From positions 1-64,000 of the forward strand of contig CP160630.1 of the NCBI GenBank assembly GCA_038993745.2: DNA of 64,000 nt. The letters are read 5' to 3'. Source of the DNA: Aliivibrio fischeri (GTDB lineage Bacteria > Pseudomonadota > Gammaproteobacteria > Enterobacterales > Vibrionaceae). The notes below the pieces were generated by a model that did no database searches, had not been told where the DNA came from, and saw only the letters and a list, made by a program, of their open reading frames with translations. Position numbers and translations under genes: made by a program. Positions 1 to 8,893 of the stretch are shown here, piece after piece (positions within the stretch are counted from its first letter, which is position 1; every line of letters starts with the position of its first letter).

Positions 1-197
1 ACTATGAAAACAATTGTACAGCATAAAAGCAATAATTCAACAAATAGCTGAACATGAATTTAATTATGTGATATTCATTAAAAAAGAAATTTTAAATATC
101 AAAGCTGGCATTTACAGATAAAAAACACTAAAAATAATCAAGATAATTACGAGGAAAGTAACTTAAACTTAAAGTGTTACAGCGTCACTAAAGTTGA

Positions 198-210
198 TTT
201 ACAGTGTAAA
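198..210. promoter_or_regulatory. parS2: parS2 centromere site (ParB2 binding)
   Basis: The sequence TTTACAGTGTAAA, flanked by A and T, fits the Vibrio chromosome II parS2 consensus (NTTTACANTGTAAAN) exactly. ParB2 loads at such sites to segregate chromosome II. It lies about 540 bp from the first iteron of the origin array. The parAB2 genes are not in this window and may lie to the left. Confidence 0.88.
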
Positions 211-350
211 TTTTTACGGAAGCGTGAAAAATATTGGCTAAATTACGGTAAGTGTATTTTCAATTAATTTTATGAAAAAAAATTCTTAAAAATTTAGATG
301 TAATATAAGAGATATGCTTGGGTCTATTTCCATCTTATCTGAGTAAAATA

Positions 351-434
351 GAAGCATGATCAAGGGGTATATTCCACAAATAAACAGGTGTAAATTGATA
401 AAATGTAAGTTCTCAGCTAAGAAGCATGATCAAG
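351..434 (-). promoter_or_regulatory. Pair of reverse-oriented iteron-like sites in ori2 flank
   Basis: The 14-mer gaagcatgatcaag occurs identically at 351-364 and 421-434. Its reverse complement is the iteron form with core TTGATCATGCTTC. Placement outside the main array and in opposite orientation resembles the inhibitory/regulatory flank of V. cholerae ori2. Its role here is inferred. Confidence 0.6.
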
Positions 435-723
435 CAATAAATAGCTTCGGAAGCATGTATCTTTCTTTCTAAATTACAGAGGATGTATATCTGACAAGGC
501 TTCAGAGAAAATCAACGAAAAAATCAAATAATTCACTCAGGTTGATCTAAGAAGAATGGTACTTGATCATTCTTCTGAAATACGATTAAAACGCATTAGA
601 CTTAAGATCATCTTAATTTTATAGCTATTAATGAATTAAAAACGTATTTTCGGACTAATCTTTGGTCTTAAATGTCATCCATCAATAAAAGACACCTCTC
701 AAAAAGGGATAAAATAGAAATTC

Positions 724-732
724 TGTGGATAA
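724..732 (-). promoter_or_regulatory. DnaA box, perfect match
   Basis: TGTGGATAA on the plus strand is the reverse complement of the strict DnaA box TTATCCACA. It sits 14 bp before the first iteron of the array. A single DnaA box at this place is typical of Vibrio ori2, where DnaA helps RctB open the origin. Confidence 0.88.
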
Positions 733-746
733 CTTGTGTTTAGACC

Positions 747-874
747 ATGATCATTCTTCAATAAAACTCATGATCATCGATTCAAATGGACGATGATCAT
801 GCTTTTAAGATTTAATGATCATTGATCCAGAGTCATAATGATCATGCTTTCTAGATATTCTTGATCATGCTTTC
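747..874 (+). repeat. Array of six RctB 12-mer iterons
   Basis: Direct repeats with the core ATGATCA (last copy TTGATCA) start at 747, 770, 793, 815, 838 and 861. The spacing is 23, 23, 22, 23 and 23 bp, about two helical turns, so all sites face the same side of the DNA. Three copies (793, 838, 861) continue as TGCTTT. Each contains a GATC Dam site. RctB binds such repeats in V. cholerae and needs their methylation. Confidence 0.9.
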
Positions 875-876
875 AT

Positions 877-1010
877 GCGTTTATTTTTTTAATTCTTTAT
901 TTTCAGTTACTTAAAAGCAAAAAACCAACCAGATCATAGATCAATATAATCATATAGATCAGAATTAATCATAAAGATCAGTTTAAAATAATAATAATTT
1001 TTTTCTTTCT
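877..1010. other. AT-rich DNA-unwinding element with phased ATCA repeats
   Basis: A very AT-rich tract follows the iterons. Six ATCA tetramers start at 933, 940, 949, 958, 968 and 977, spaced 7-10 bp and so nearly in helical phase. RctB of V. cholerae is known to bind single-stranded ATCA repeats during origin opening, so this is the expected unwinding site. Its assignment here is by position and pattern. Confidence 0.75.
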
Positions 1011-1069
1011 TTAAAGATCCATTTCCATTAACCTATACGAAAGAATGATTAAAATACAATTAATGTCAG

Positions 1070-3061
1070 TTGAAAATGAATCATATAAAACCTACAGATA
1101 AAGAAAAGATCTACATTCCTCTTCCAAGAGATCACAAAGGTGGACACTTATTTGAAATCCCAACAAACTTAGTTGATTGGATTTCACAGTATCAACACTT
1201 TAAAGGTGTCACCAAAAGCATTTTAGAATTAATGAATCTTATTTCTTTAAAAGGATTTTCATCTCCAGATGGTTTAGTTTCTACAACTGAAATAATTGAA
1301 ACAACTGATGGTCATTTAACTCGTGCAGCGATACAGCAACGTCTGCGAACGGCTGTAAACATAGGATTATTTGAACAATTTCCAGTTCATTTTGAACATG
1401 GTCTAGCTGGAAAAACCATGCTTCATAAATTTATTAATCCTTCTCAGCTAATTTCTGCACTTGGGATAACCAGTCTTAAGTCAGAACAAAGCCACGAACA
1501 AGAAAAACAAAAGCGTTCAAAAGCACTAGCTCAAACACAAGTAAACCGACAATTCCTAACAGAACACGGTTTAAGTGTACCTCCTAGTATGCGTGATGAA
1601 GCAGATCAGTTTGTAGTATCTCCAACTAACTGGGCTGGGATCATAGATCAAGCTTTAGCCCCACCACGAACAAGAAAAAATTATCAGAAAGCCATGGTTG
1701 CTATTTCAGGAACAAAAGCAATTATTGAAACAAGATCTTCTAAAAACATCATGACAGTTGATGATCTTATGACGCTTTTTGCTTTATTTACTTTAACTGT
1801 TCAATACCATGATCATCATCAAGACGATTATCATATTCAAACAAAAACAATGGGAAATAAAACCCCCATTTACATTACTGATATTCTTACACTTCGTGGT
1901 AAAAAAGACTCAGGACCTGCACGGGATTCTATCCGAGAAAGTATTGATCGTATTGAATTTACAGACTTTCAGTTACATGAATTAACAGGCCGTTGGTTAA
2001 GTGAAAATATGCCAAAAGGCTTTAAAAGTGATCGTTTCCGTTTCTTAGCTAGAACGATCACCGCATCTGATGAGGCACCGAAAGAAGGCAAAGATGGTGA
2101 GATCAAGATCAAACCTAATTTGTATATTTTAGTTTGGGAGCCATCATTTTATGATGAATTATTAACCAAAGATTACTTCTTTTTGTTTCCACCTGAAATT
2201 TTAAAGCAACATACACTAGTATTTCAGCTCTATAGCTTCTTCAGAAGCCGTTTAGCACGTCGAATGACTGATAACCTACTCCTGAGTGAAATTAATCAAA
2301 AACTCGCTCGTAACGTTGATTGGAGACGTTTTTCATTAGATCTTATTCGAGAACTAAAGAAATTAGCGAAGGATAAAGTTACTGAAGAGCTGTTTATTGT
2401 TAATTTATGGGGTTATCACTTAACGATTTCGATGCTGGATAGTTCAGAAAAGTTGCCTGATTATCAAATTGATATTCGTTGTGATCCTGAAGAGGTAATT
2501 CGATACTCTCGTGCAAGAACAACGAATGCTGGAAAGCGTAATATGGCACCAACAATGCCAAACCCTTTACGTAACGAGATCATGCCAAAGCAAGACCTTG
2601 ATCAGCTTTCCACGATCATTGATGGTGAATTTGAGCCTATTAAACGCAATGATCCAAGTAAGAGTGGCCGTTTAGGCCGTAGGGTTAAGCTACGTAAACA
2701 TTCAGCTGAAATTAATGCTGATGAATTAACTATCACATTAACCAAATACACGTCAGAGCAAGCGCTAGAGCGCAGTATTACGGCTTTATCTGCTATGACA
2801 GGGCATAGTTCATCCTCTATTTCTGATGAGTGCAAAGAACTATTAGATAAACTAGATTATTTGAAAGTTGCTGGTGAGATCTTACCTTACGAAACATTAA
2901 GTAAGACGATTGAATTTTACAATAGTCAAGATCATGGCAAGCATCTATCCATTGAAAACTTGATCTCTGGATTAGCTGTACGTAGAAAGATCTGTAAATT
3001 GGTTTATGCACAGAACTATGATCAAGATGTATTGCATGCATTAGATGAAATGGCAGGGTAG
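1070..3061 (+). CDS. rctB: RctB, chromosome II replication initiator
   Basis: This is the Vibrionaceae-specific initiator that binds the ori2 iterons, opens the origin and represses its own gene. The protein is 663 residues, close to the roughly 658 of V. cholerae RctB. The N-terminal part is strongly family-like, with YQHFKGVTKSILELMNLISL near residues 41-60 and LTRAAIQQRLRTAVNIGLF near 83-101 as a winged-helix segment. The annotated first codon is TTG at 1070; ATG at 1076 is an equally possible start two codons in. There is no clear Shine-Dalgarno sequence. It lies directly beside its binding sites and is followed by a strong terminator. The coding region is itself rich in GATCA. Recognition is very secure; only the start is uncertain. 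Confidence 0.97.
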   Translation: MKMNHIKPTDKEKIYIPLPRDHKGGHLFEIPTNLVDWISQYQHFKGVTKSILELMNLISLKGFSSPDGLVSTTEIIETTDGHLTRAAIQQRLRTAVNIGLFEQFPVHFEHGLAGKTMLHKFINPSQLISALGITSLKSEQSHEQEKQKRSKALAQTQVNRQFLTEHGLSVPPSMRDEADQFVVSPTNWAGIIDQALAPPRTRKNYQKAMVAISGTKAIIETRSSKNIMTVDDLMTLFALFTLTVQYHDHHQDDYHIQTKTMGNKTPIYITDILTLRGKKDSGPARDSIRESIDRIEFTDFQLHELTGRWLSENMPKGFKSDRFRFLARTITASDEAPKEGKDGEIKIKPNLYILVWEPSFYDELLTKDYFFLFPPEILKQHTLVFQLYSFFRSRLARRMTDNLLLSEINQKLARNVDWRRFSLDLIRELKKLAKDKVTEELFIVNLWGYHLTISMLDSSEKLPDYQIDIRCDPEEVIRYSRARTTNAGKRNMAPTMPNPLRNEIMPKQDLDQLSTIIDGEFEPIKRNDPSKSGRLGRRVKLRKHSAEINADELTITLTKYTSEQALERSITALSAMTGHSSSSISDECKELLDKLDYLKVAGEILPYETLSKTIEFYNSQDHGKHLSIENLISGLAVRRKICKLVYAQNYDQDVLHALDEMAG

Positions 3062-3224
3062 TCAATATATTGACACGCTTATGGCTGTTTATTGACAATA
3101 TGATGACATAAAGAAAAGGGGGAGGCTATTATTACTAACGAATAGACAACCTTTGTCCTTTACCAATCGAAAGATTGGCTCATATTGTTACACATCTTAC
3201 TTTTATTGTTTAAATAATTGTATT

Positions 3225-3252
3225 GGCGAGCCTCAGAGCTCGCCGTTTTTTT
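3225..3252 (+). terminator. Rho-independent terminator after rctB
   Basis: A 7-bp GC-rich stem, GGCGAGC and GCTCGCC with a 6-nt loop, is followed by seven T residues. It ends the rctB transcript before the ridA-like gene. Confidence 0.88.
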
Positions 3253-3296
3253 ATCTGCAATAAATCATTTTTACATTCTCCGTATCCTATGACTCC

Positions 3297-3307
3297 ATGA
3301 TCATTCT
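3297..3307 (+). promoter_or_regulatory. Outlying RctB iteron-like site
   Basis: ATGATCATTCT is identical to the first 11 bases of the origin iteron at 747. It lies between the rctB terminator and the ridA-like gene. It may titrate RctB or regulate nearby genes; binding is inferred from sequence only. Confidence 0.45.
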
Positions 3308-3409
3308 TCCATTGAAAAATAAGGTGTTAGAGCGTTTGATACTCGTAATTATGAACAATTTTTATTACTCTATACGCCTATTTATTTTCTATTATTGAGA
3401 TGAATTCCT

Positions 3410-3757
3410 ATGATTGAACGCCAAGAAACAAAACAACGCATGAGCCGCATCGTAAAACACAACGGAACGATTTATTTGTGTGGTCAAGTATGTGCTGATG
3501 CAACAAAAGACATCACAGAACAGACACAAACTATGCTAGATAAGGTGGATCTTCTGTTAGAGCAAGCCGGGAGTTCTCGTGAGCATATGCTGTCAGCTAC
3601 GATCTACATTAAAGATATGAAAGATTTTGCTGAAATGAATGCGGTATGGGATGCATGGGTTCCTGAAGGCCACGCACCAGCACGTGCATGTGTTGAAGCA
3701 AGTATGGCTCGTGACGCTTTATTGGTTGAGATCTCAGTTATCGCGGCTGAAAAGTAA
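3410..3757 (+). CDS. RidA/YjgF-family (Rid) protein
   Basis: The 115-residue protein belongs to the YjgF/YER057c/UK114 (Rid) superfamily, trimeric proteins of which RidA hydrolyses reactive enamine/imine intermediates. Family features seen are IYLCGQV near residues 24-30, the mid-protein [18 protein letters not shown] segment, and the APARACVEA block with the conserved arginine. It uses ATG at 3410. It looks closer to the Rid2/Rid-like side branches than to canonical RidA, so enamine deaminase activity is not certain. It is a single gene between two terminators. Confidence 0.88.
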   Translation: MIERQETKQRMSRIVKHNGTIYLCGQVCADATKDITEQTQTMLDKVDLLLEQAGSSREHMLSATIYIKDMKDFAEMNAVWDAWVPEGHAPARACVEASMARDALLVEISVIAAEK

Positions 3758-3767
3758 TATAAATTAA

Positions 3768-3804
3768 GTGATTACCAATTTTTATTGGTGATCACTGCTT
3801 TTTT
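3768..3804 (+). terminator. Terminator after the Rid-family gene
   Basis: Arms gtgattaccaat (3768-3779) and attggtgatcac (3784-3795) pair with a 4-nt loop, followed by a T-rich run. Confidence 0.82.
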
Positions 3805-4557
3805 AATCAAACTCTCTTGATCATCTTTCCGTAATTCTTCTGTTTTATTTGATCTCTGTTTTCTTACGCCTTGATCATGTTTCTGTAAAATAAATTCTAT
3901 TACAGAATGACTGTTCTAATTTTGCTTGTTGCTGCATGTGTTTGTACATATCTAAATGTTATAACACGTCCAGTTCTAAGTAATAAATTAAACGGTTTAT
4001 ATTTATTGTGATGATATTTATATGTTGGATATTTTTTGTATATTTATTTATTATATTTATCTTTTTAAAGATTATGAATGGTTTAAGTATTATTTAAAAT
4101 AAATTAATAAACATTTAAATGTTAAAAGTTAAATTCATGCAACCGTTTACATTTGGTTACATATTCAGTTTTATTACTTATATACACTTTCTTATGGTTT
4201 TTTAATCTAAAAAAGTTAATTTTTCTTAGAATATATAGATGTTTTTTGTGTTTATAATCTTAACGGGATATATAGCGAGAAACTGAAAAATATATGTTGT
4301 TAATATATAAACAATATAAAAGTCTGCACATTTCATTATGTTTTTTGCATGTAATTTATTTATGACTGATTTATCATGTCATGAAAGATTTTTGTGAATA
4401 ATCAAATTCATAATGTTAATAATTTATGATGTCTTTAGAAATGGATTTATCAAAGAATCATTGAATAACAATTATTCTTATTTATATATATCCATTTTTT
4501 GTACTTTCATACATTGTGGTTTTATCTACATTATTTTTATTGTGGTGTGAGATTTAT
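3805..4557. other. AT-rich intergenic region with two iteron-like sites
   Basis: No convincing gene was found in about 750 bp of very AT-rich DNA. Two iteron-like matches lie at its left end: TTGATCATCTTTCC at 3818-3831 and TTGATCATGTTTCTG at 3871-3885, both resembling the last copy of the origin array (861). The rest shows only homopolymer-rich sequence leading up to the AraC-like gene. Confidence 0.5.
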
Positions 4558-5324
4558 ATGAAAGAAATAGAGAGTAATCCGCCCTTTGAGGTGTTAACTT
4601 ATAGGAAAAATAGAATAAGTTTAGAAGCTCTTGAGGATAAGTTTTTTTTCTTGATTGATGAAAAAGAGGATAAATTTTCAATATACTTTAAAGATGAAAA
4701 ATATGGCGTTTTTTTGTCTTATGATTCTAAAGGAAAAGAAGATAAAGTTAATAAATTTCTTTTACCTAATTGTAACTCCCCAATTCATATAGAGACAAAT
4801 GGAAATAGTGGAATTGAGATTTTTTCCCCTTGTCTAAATTCAATAGTAGAGAGCTTAATAAGAAAAAAATAAACACTGTTTATGGTGAGATCATTAGTAA
4901 ACTGAGAGTTAACTTTTCAGAAGATAAAAGTAAAATGATTGTGGAGATAAATGCAATTATTTGTTTGGTTTCAATATCTTTGATCGAATCAGAAAAAGAA
5001 AGAATAATAGATAAAATAGTCAGTTTTATTAGAGAAAATATAACTAATGATAAATTATCTCTCGATTATGTTGCTCAGAACTTATATATGTCAAAAAGAA
5101 AGTTACAATATATATTTTCAAGTAACAAAACAACATATAAGAAGACACTAAACGAAGTGAAAATTGACTTATTAGTCTACTATATAAATGAAAATCCTGA
5201 TGTTAGTATTAAATACATATTGTCTAAATGTGGTTTTAATTCTCACTCATCAGCAAGTAATGCATTTAAAATTGCAAAAGGTGAAACTCTTTATCAATAT
5301 AAGAAAAAAGTAAGGGCCTCATAA
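4558..5324 (+). pseudogene. AraC-family transcriptional regulator, split by a -1 frameshift at A7
   Basis: Two reading frames form one AraC-type regulator. The first (from ATG 4558, or GTG 4516) gives a beta-rich N-terminal effector-type domain and stops at 4870-4872. The second, one base back, carries on from the A7 run at 4863-4869 and ends at 5324. It contains the double helix-turn-helix: LSLDYVAQNLYMSKRKLQYIF and the second helix pair around IKYILSKCGFNSHSSASNAF. Adding one A gives about 255 residues, a usual length for small AraC/ToxT-like regulators. The run reads A AAA AAA in the zero frame directly before TAA, a classical slippery heptamer, so programmed frameshifting is possible, as is a sequencing error. 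The target is unknown; the gene faces a chemotaxis receptor across a shared terminator. Confidence 0.72.
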
Positions 5325-5328
5325 ATAA

Positions 5329-5377
5329 ACAATAAAAAAGCCTAAGTCTAAAAACTAGACTTAGGCTTTTTTATTGT
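5329..5377. terminator. Strong bidirectional terminator
   Basis: A perfect 21-bp inverted repeat (5329-5349 with 5357-5377) around a short A-rich loop has a T-run on one side and an A-run on the other. It serves both the AraC-like gene on plus and the chemotaxis receptor on minus. Confidence 0.93.
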
Positions 5378-5390
5378 AATGAGTTTAGGC

Positions 5391-6946
5391 TTATACTGTG
5401 AAGTATGAAAGCTCTTCTTTTTGTGATGCAGCTAAAGAAGAGAGTTCTTTGGCTGCTTGATCGACAAGGTTTATCGATAGAACATTCTTATTAACTAGAT
5501 CAAATGTATTCGTAACATTTACCGCTATCTCTTCGGTCACATTAAATTGTTCTTGTGATGCAGTTGCAACTAATGTGTTTACATCTGATATTGAATTTGC
5601 CGAATAAACAATTTCATTAAATGAACTTTTTACATCTTCTGATAAAACGACGGACTCTTGGATTAGTTTTACATTTTCATCCATATTGATATTCGCTTTT
5701 TCTGATTGAGCTTGTAATTTGACTATAATTTCTTGGATGTTTATTGTCGACTTTTGTGTTTTTTCAGCAAGACTTCTTACTTCATCGGCAACAACTGCAA
5801 ATCCTCTGCCTTGTTCTCCAGCTCTAGCTGCCTCAATTGCTGCATTCAATGCTAATAAATTTGTTTGCTCAGAGATCGTTCTAATGACATTGGTTACTTC
5901 ACCAATGTTAACTGTGTCGTTTCTTAGCTCATTAATCATATTAGCAGTTTCTTGTACTGAGTCATTAATGGTTTTTGTTAGGTTAATTGATTTATCTAAT
6001 GCTGTATTACCATGTTCAATATTATTAATTGCTTTTTGTATTTCGTTCTCGGCATCAAAAGCATTTGCTGTTACTTCTTTCGAAGTACTAGATAATTCAT
6101 TGATAGCTGTAGAGATTCCTTCTATTTGTGTTTGTTCTTCTTGTGAATTTTTTGTTGTATCAAAGATCACATTGTTTAATTCTCTAGAGGCAAAAGAAAC
6201 ATTATCAGCTAAAGATAGGCTATTTTTAACTATTGTCGCCAGTTTATCGTTTAATAGAACCATGGATGAGTATATGCCTGTGTCTTTATCTGTTTTGGTT
6301 AAATTTTGTGATAAGTCACCATTGGCAATATTTGCTAATATTTCTGATATTTTTCTTGGTTCGCCTCCTATGTTTTTCATCACATTCTTAACTAGATACG
6401 CGATTAATGAGATCGAAATAATTATGGAGGAGAGCAAAATTAATAAACTCTTTAGACTTATTTCTGAGATAGCTTCAAACGTAAAGGTCGTGATTTTATT
6501 GTTTAAATAAGCTAAATCTTTCATTGCTTGTTTTTCTGCTACCTGCGCATTGGAAAGGTATTTTTTTGAAGAGCTTTATCCTTCTCATTAAAGAGTTTTA
6601 TTATGTTAGTTTCATAAATAGTTATATCATTTAATATAGTATCAAGGAGTGTTTTGTTATCATCGTGTATCATAAATGAACGTACTTCATTTATTGTATT
6701 TTTATTTTTAGTTAAATTTTGTTCAAAAGATTTTATCTTATTATTATCACCATTAACTTGGAAAGTTAGATTATCAATAATTGAATCTCTGACCTGAATT
6801 TCAACATCAGATATCCCATTTAGTATTTTTGTTTGATTTTTTACGAACGTAAAGTTCGAATGGATAAAAAAGATCATAACAGTGTTGATTAGTACGATTA
6901 ATGATATGGTTGATAAACTTAGTTTTTTTAATGTCATATTATTCAC
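5391..6946 (-). pseudogene. Methyl-accepting chemotaxis protein, split by a frameshift at A7
   Basis: The 5' part (6539-6946) encodes an N-terminal membrane helix (about residues 8-28) and a short periplasmic helical sensor. The 3' part (5391-6524) encodes the second membrane helix, a HAMP-like linker and the cytoplasmic signalling domain with the hairpin tip motif [20 protein letters not shown]. The two frames join if one A is added to an A7 run near 6564-6570, giving about 518 residues, normal for such receptors. It would sense a periplasmic ligand and signal to CheA through CheW. No chemotaxis genes are adjacent, so it is an orphan receptor. The 3' part starts at an internal ATG and would lack the sensor if translated alone. 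Confidence 0.85.
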
Positions 6947-7041
6947 ATTTTAAATTATATTTGGTTGACTAAATGATAAGTCTTAGATTTGAATTCTTTA
7001 ATTAGTAAATGTGCAAAAAAACTCATAATGTGCACTTTTGT

Positions 7042-7260
7042 CTATCGTATATTGATATCACTTCCTTCATGGCACTCACTACTTTTATAGACGTAATGAT
7101 AGTTAATTTTATTTTTTCTAATTGGTTCTATAACAAAGCTTCTTTTTCCAATGCTATATTGTGATTCGATAATTGAGCGTAAAGAAAGGTAACCACATTT
7201 ATTTAGTGCTGTAACGAAGCATGCTAGTATTTTGATTTCTGATTTATAGTTTTTTTTCAC
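7042..7260 (-). CDS. Hypothetical small protein
   Basis: I do not recognise this 72-residue basic protein. It starts with GTG at 7260 behind an AGGA motif about 7 bp upstream. It contains four cysteines (AC at 14, CG at 22, EC at 63) and no membrane segment. It lies between the chemotaxis receptor and a divergent PAS-like gene. Codon use is AT-rich like its neighbours. Coding is plausible but not certain. Confidence 0.45.
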   Translation of the reverse strand: MKKNYKSEIKILACFVTALNKCGYLSLRSIIESQYSIGKRSFVIEPIRKNKINYHYVYKSSECHEGSDINIR

Positions 7261-7442
7261 TGCGAATCCTATTTAAAGTTTGTGTTTTAATATTTTAATA
7301 TATGAAATTAATTGGTTACTTTTGCGCAAAAAGCGTATTTAAATGTGCAAATTGACTGTGGTTATTGATTCCTATAGCTAGTAATAAAAAGAGATTATTG
7401 ATAAAAAGGAGGTCTTTTTTAATTGGGAACTTTAAGTTATAT

Positions 7443-7793
7443 ATGACACAAACCGATGTTTTTTTATTTATTGACTCTTGTCCACAACCGACTTTATTAA
7501 CCACAATTGATGGGATTATGGTGTATTCAAATTCTTCATACAAAGAACAGTTTTATCAAGAAAAAGCTAATCAGCTCACTCCTGTTATTGATAATATAAT
7601 TGAATCAAGTACGGAACCTTTAATACAAGCGAATGCTCTGTATTGTAAGTTTCTTGAATCGTTGTTTTTAAAGAATAAAAAAACAACGATAAAAAAAGAA
7701 TTATTTTATTATAAACAATATGTTACTCTGCGGACGATTGTTTCTATTGATTGTGATGATTACATATTACTTATGATATCAGAGGAAAAATAA
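7443..7793 (+). CDS. Small PAS-like domain protein, hypothetical
   Basis: The likely start is ATG 7443 (MTQTDVFLF), giving 116 residues; the frame is open further upstream to 7365. The segment PQPTLLTTIDGIMVYSNSSY resembles the opening strands of a PAS fold, where similar DGII-Y-N motifs recur. The rest is helical and lysine-rich. There is no output domain, so it would be a stand-alone sensor or partner. The assignment to PAS is tentative and no function can be named. It is convergent with sodC. Confidence 0.5.
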   Translation: MTQTDVFLFIDSCPQPTLLTTIDGIMVYSNSSYKEQFYQEKANQLTPVIDNIIESSTEPLIQANALYCKFLESLFLKNKKTTIKKELFYYKQYVTLRTIVSIDCDDYILLMISEEK

Positions 7794-7847
7794 CATTATT
7801 TTACTGCAACTTATGTGGGTTTATTTTATAAACCCACATAAAATTGA

Positions 7848-8378
7848 TTAGTTAATAATGCCGCAAGCAATTCGTTCTCCTGCTCCACCAAGAAGTTTAG
7901 GAATATCAGAATGGTTATCTCCATGTGCATGAATTATAATAGATTTCCCTTTTATTTCATCAATATTAAGCCGTGGTGCTAATACAGGAACTAAAGCATC
8001 CCCATACTGATCTACATATAAAGGGGGTAAATCACCTTTATGATTATCTAAGGTCCAAGGGAAACCATGTTTTTTTGTGTTATCGGGGTCATAGTGTCCA
8101 CCTGCGGAACCGGCTAAAATTTTAACACCGTTATCGCTTATTTTTGGATCACAACTACCTTTTTCATGAATATGAAAACCATGTAAACCAGAAGGTAAAT
8201 CTATAAGGTTAGGTGTAAAAACAGTTCCAAATTTACTGCTTGATATTGTTATATCTCCAATAAGTTCTTTAGAGGTTAAATCCATCATGTTTACATTATA
8301 ATTCGTCGCCGATAATGTATAAAAAGGAGTTGCTATTAGTAGTAATAGAAAGCAAGATAGTTTTTTTTGCATTATCAT
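7848..8378 (-). CDS. sodC: Periplasmic Cu/Zn superoxide dismutase
   Basis: The 176-residue protein starts with a signal peptide (MIMQKKLSCFLLLLIATPFYTLSA). It carries the SodC copper and zinc ligands: GFHIHEKGSC near residues 67-76, AGGHYDP, HKGDLPPLYV, and the C-terminal GGAGERIACGII. It converts superoxide to hydrogen peroxide in the periplasm. ATG 8378 or the second Met codon can be the start; an AAGGGG ribosome site lies just upstream. It is preceded by a small helical protein gene 15 bp upstream, which suggests an operon. Recognition is secure. Confidence 0.95.
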   Translation of the reverse strand: MIMQKKLSCFLLLLIATPFYTLSATNYNVNMMDLTSKELIGDITISSSKFGTVFTPNLIDLPSGLHGFHIHEKGSCDPKISDNGVKILAGSAGGHYDPDNTKKHGFPWTLDNHKGDLPPLYVDQYGDALVPVLAPRLNIDEIKGKSIIIHAHGDNHSDIPKLLGGAGERIACGIIN

Positions 8379-8393
8379 TTTATACCCCTTTTC

Positions 8394-8584
8394 TTATTTT
8401 ATTTGAATAGATTCATAAATAAGAACTTCATTTTTATATTCAGCAATAAGCTCTTCTACTAATTTTTTATCTTTTTACTGTTACTGTTCACAACAGCATT
8501 AAAGAGTTTAATGCGTATGTTTGAAATCCTATCACTAACTTCTTTTTTTAAAGCAATTTGTGTTTTTAATTTTTTTAATCTCAT
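8394..8584 (-). pseudogene. Small helical protein gene upstream of sodC, with a frameshift
   Basis: An ATG at 8584 lies behind a good GAGGA site. The frame MRLKKLKTQIALKKEV... runs 41 codons to a TAG. Adding one A to the A6 run just before the stop continues the reading into LVEELIAEYKNEVLIYESIQ and a TAA at 8394. The repaired protein has about 63 residues, is lysine-rich and likely helical or coiled coil. It ends 15 bp before sodC and is probably cotranscribed. I do not recognise the family; it is too short for many gene finders. Confidence 0.55.
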
Positions 8585-8893
8585 TTTTTATTTCCTCATT
8601 TTAATTATCTTATCGTTGTTTCTCTTCTAGAACGACTGAACTAGCCTTTTTTCACTTAAATCTATAATGAGTTCGGATGTAAAAATAAAGTTTTTTTTAG
8701 AAAAAATATTAATGATTATTATTTTGCATATTATTAAATAAATTTAATTTAAAATTATTGATTTTTTTTAATTTTGATATAAGGGATTTGGGTGCGCGTT
8801 TTTTGTTTTTTTGTGCGTGTGGTGCAGTGTTTCTTTTTTAAATCCCTTTTTAGAATAGCGCGCTACTACAACATCAAAATATAGGTTTTTAGA
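8585..8893. other. Intergenic region between divergent sodC operon and ompA-like gene
   Basis: About 310 bp of AT-rich DNA between divergent transcription units. It must hold promoters for both directions, but no operator was clear. A weak AT-rich match to a Fur-type box near 8710 was not strong enough to call. Confidence 0.4.

Larger units (their letters stand above)
1..1069. other. ori2: Chromosome II replication origin region (ori2) upstream of rctB
   Basis: This 1.07-kb AT-rich stretch holds no gene. Seen in order are a perfect parS2 palindrome (198-210), two identical reverse-oriented iteron-like sites (351-364 and 421-434), a forward iteron-like site (561-575), a perfect DnaA box (724-732), six iterons at 22-23 bp spacing (747-874) and an AT-rich tract with six ATCA tetramers (933-980). 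The rctB gene follows directly. This order matches the minimal ori2 known from Vibrio cholerae, with RctB iterons next to a DNA-unwinding element. Most iterons contain GATC, in line with Dam-dependent RctB binding in that family. The 39-mer and 29-mer RctB sites known from V. cholerae could not be recognised by eye. Confidence 0.92.

Noticed and set aside
5719..6510. 263-residue plus-strand frame opposite the chemotaxis receptor
   Set aside because: The minus-strand frame encodes an unmistakable chemotaxis signalling domain; the plus frame is its low-complexity mirror.
8705..8730. Possible Fur box upstream of the ompA-like gene
   Set aside because: The match is weak and the region is AT-rich enough to give it by chance.
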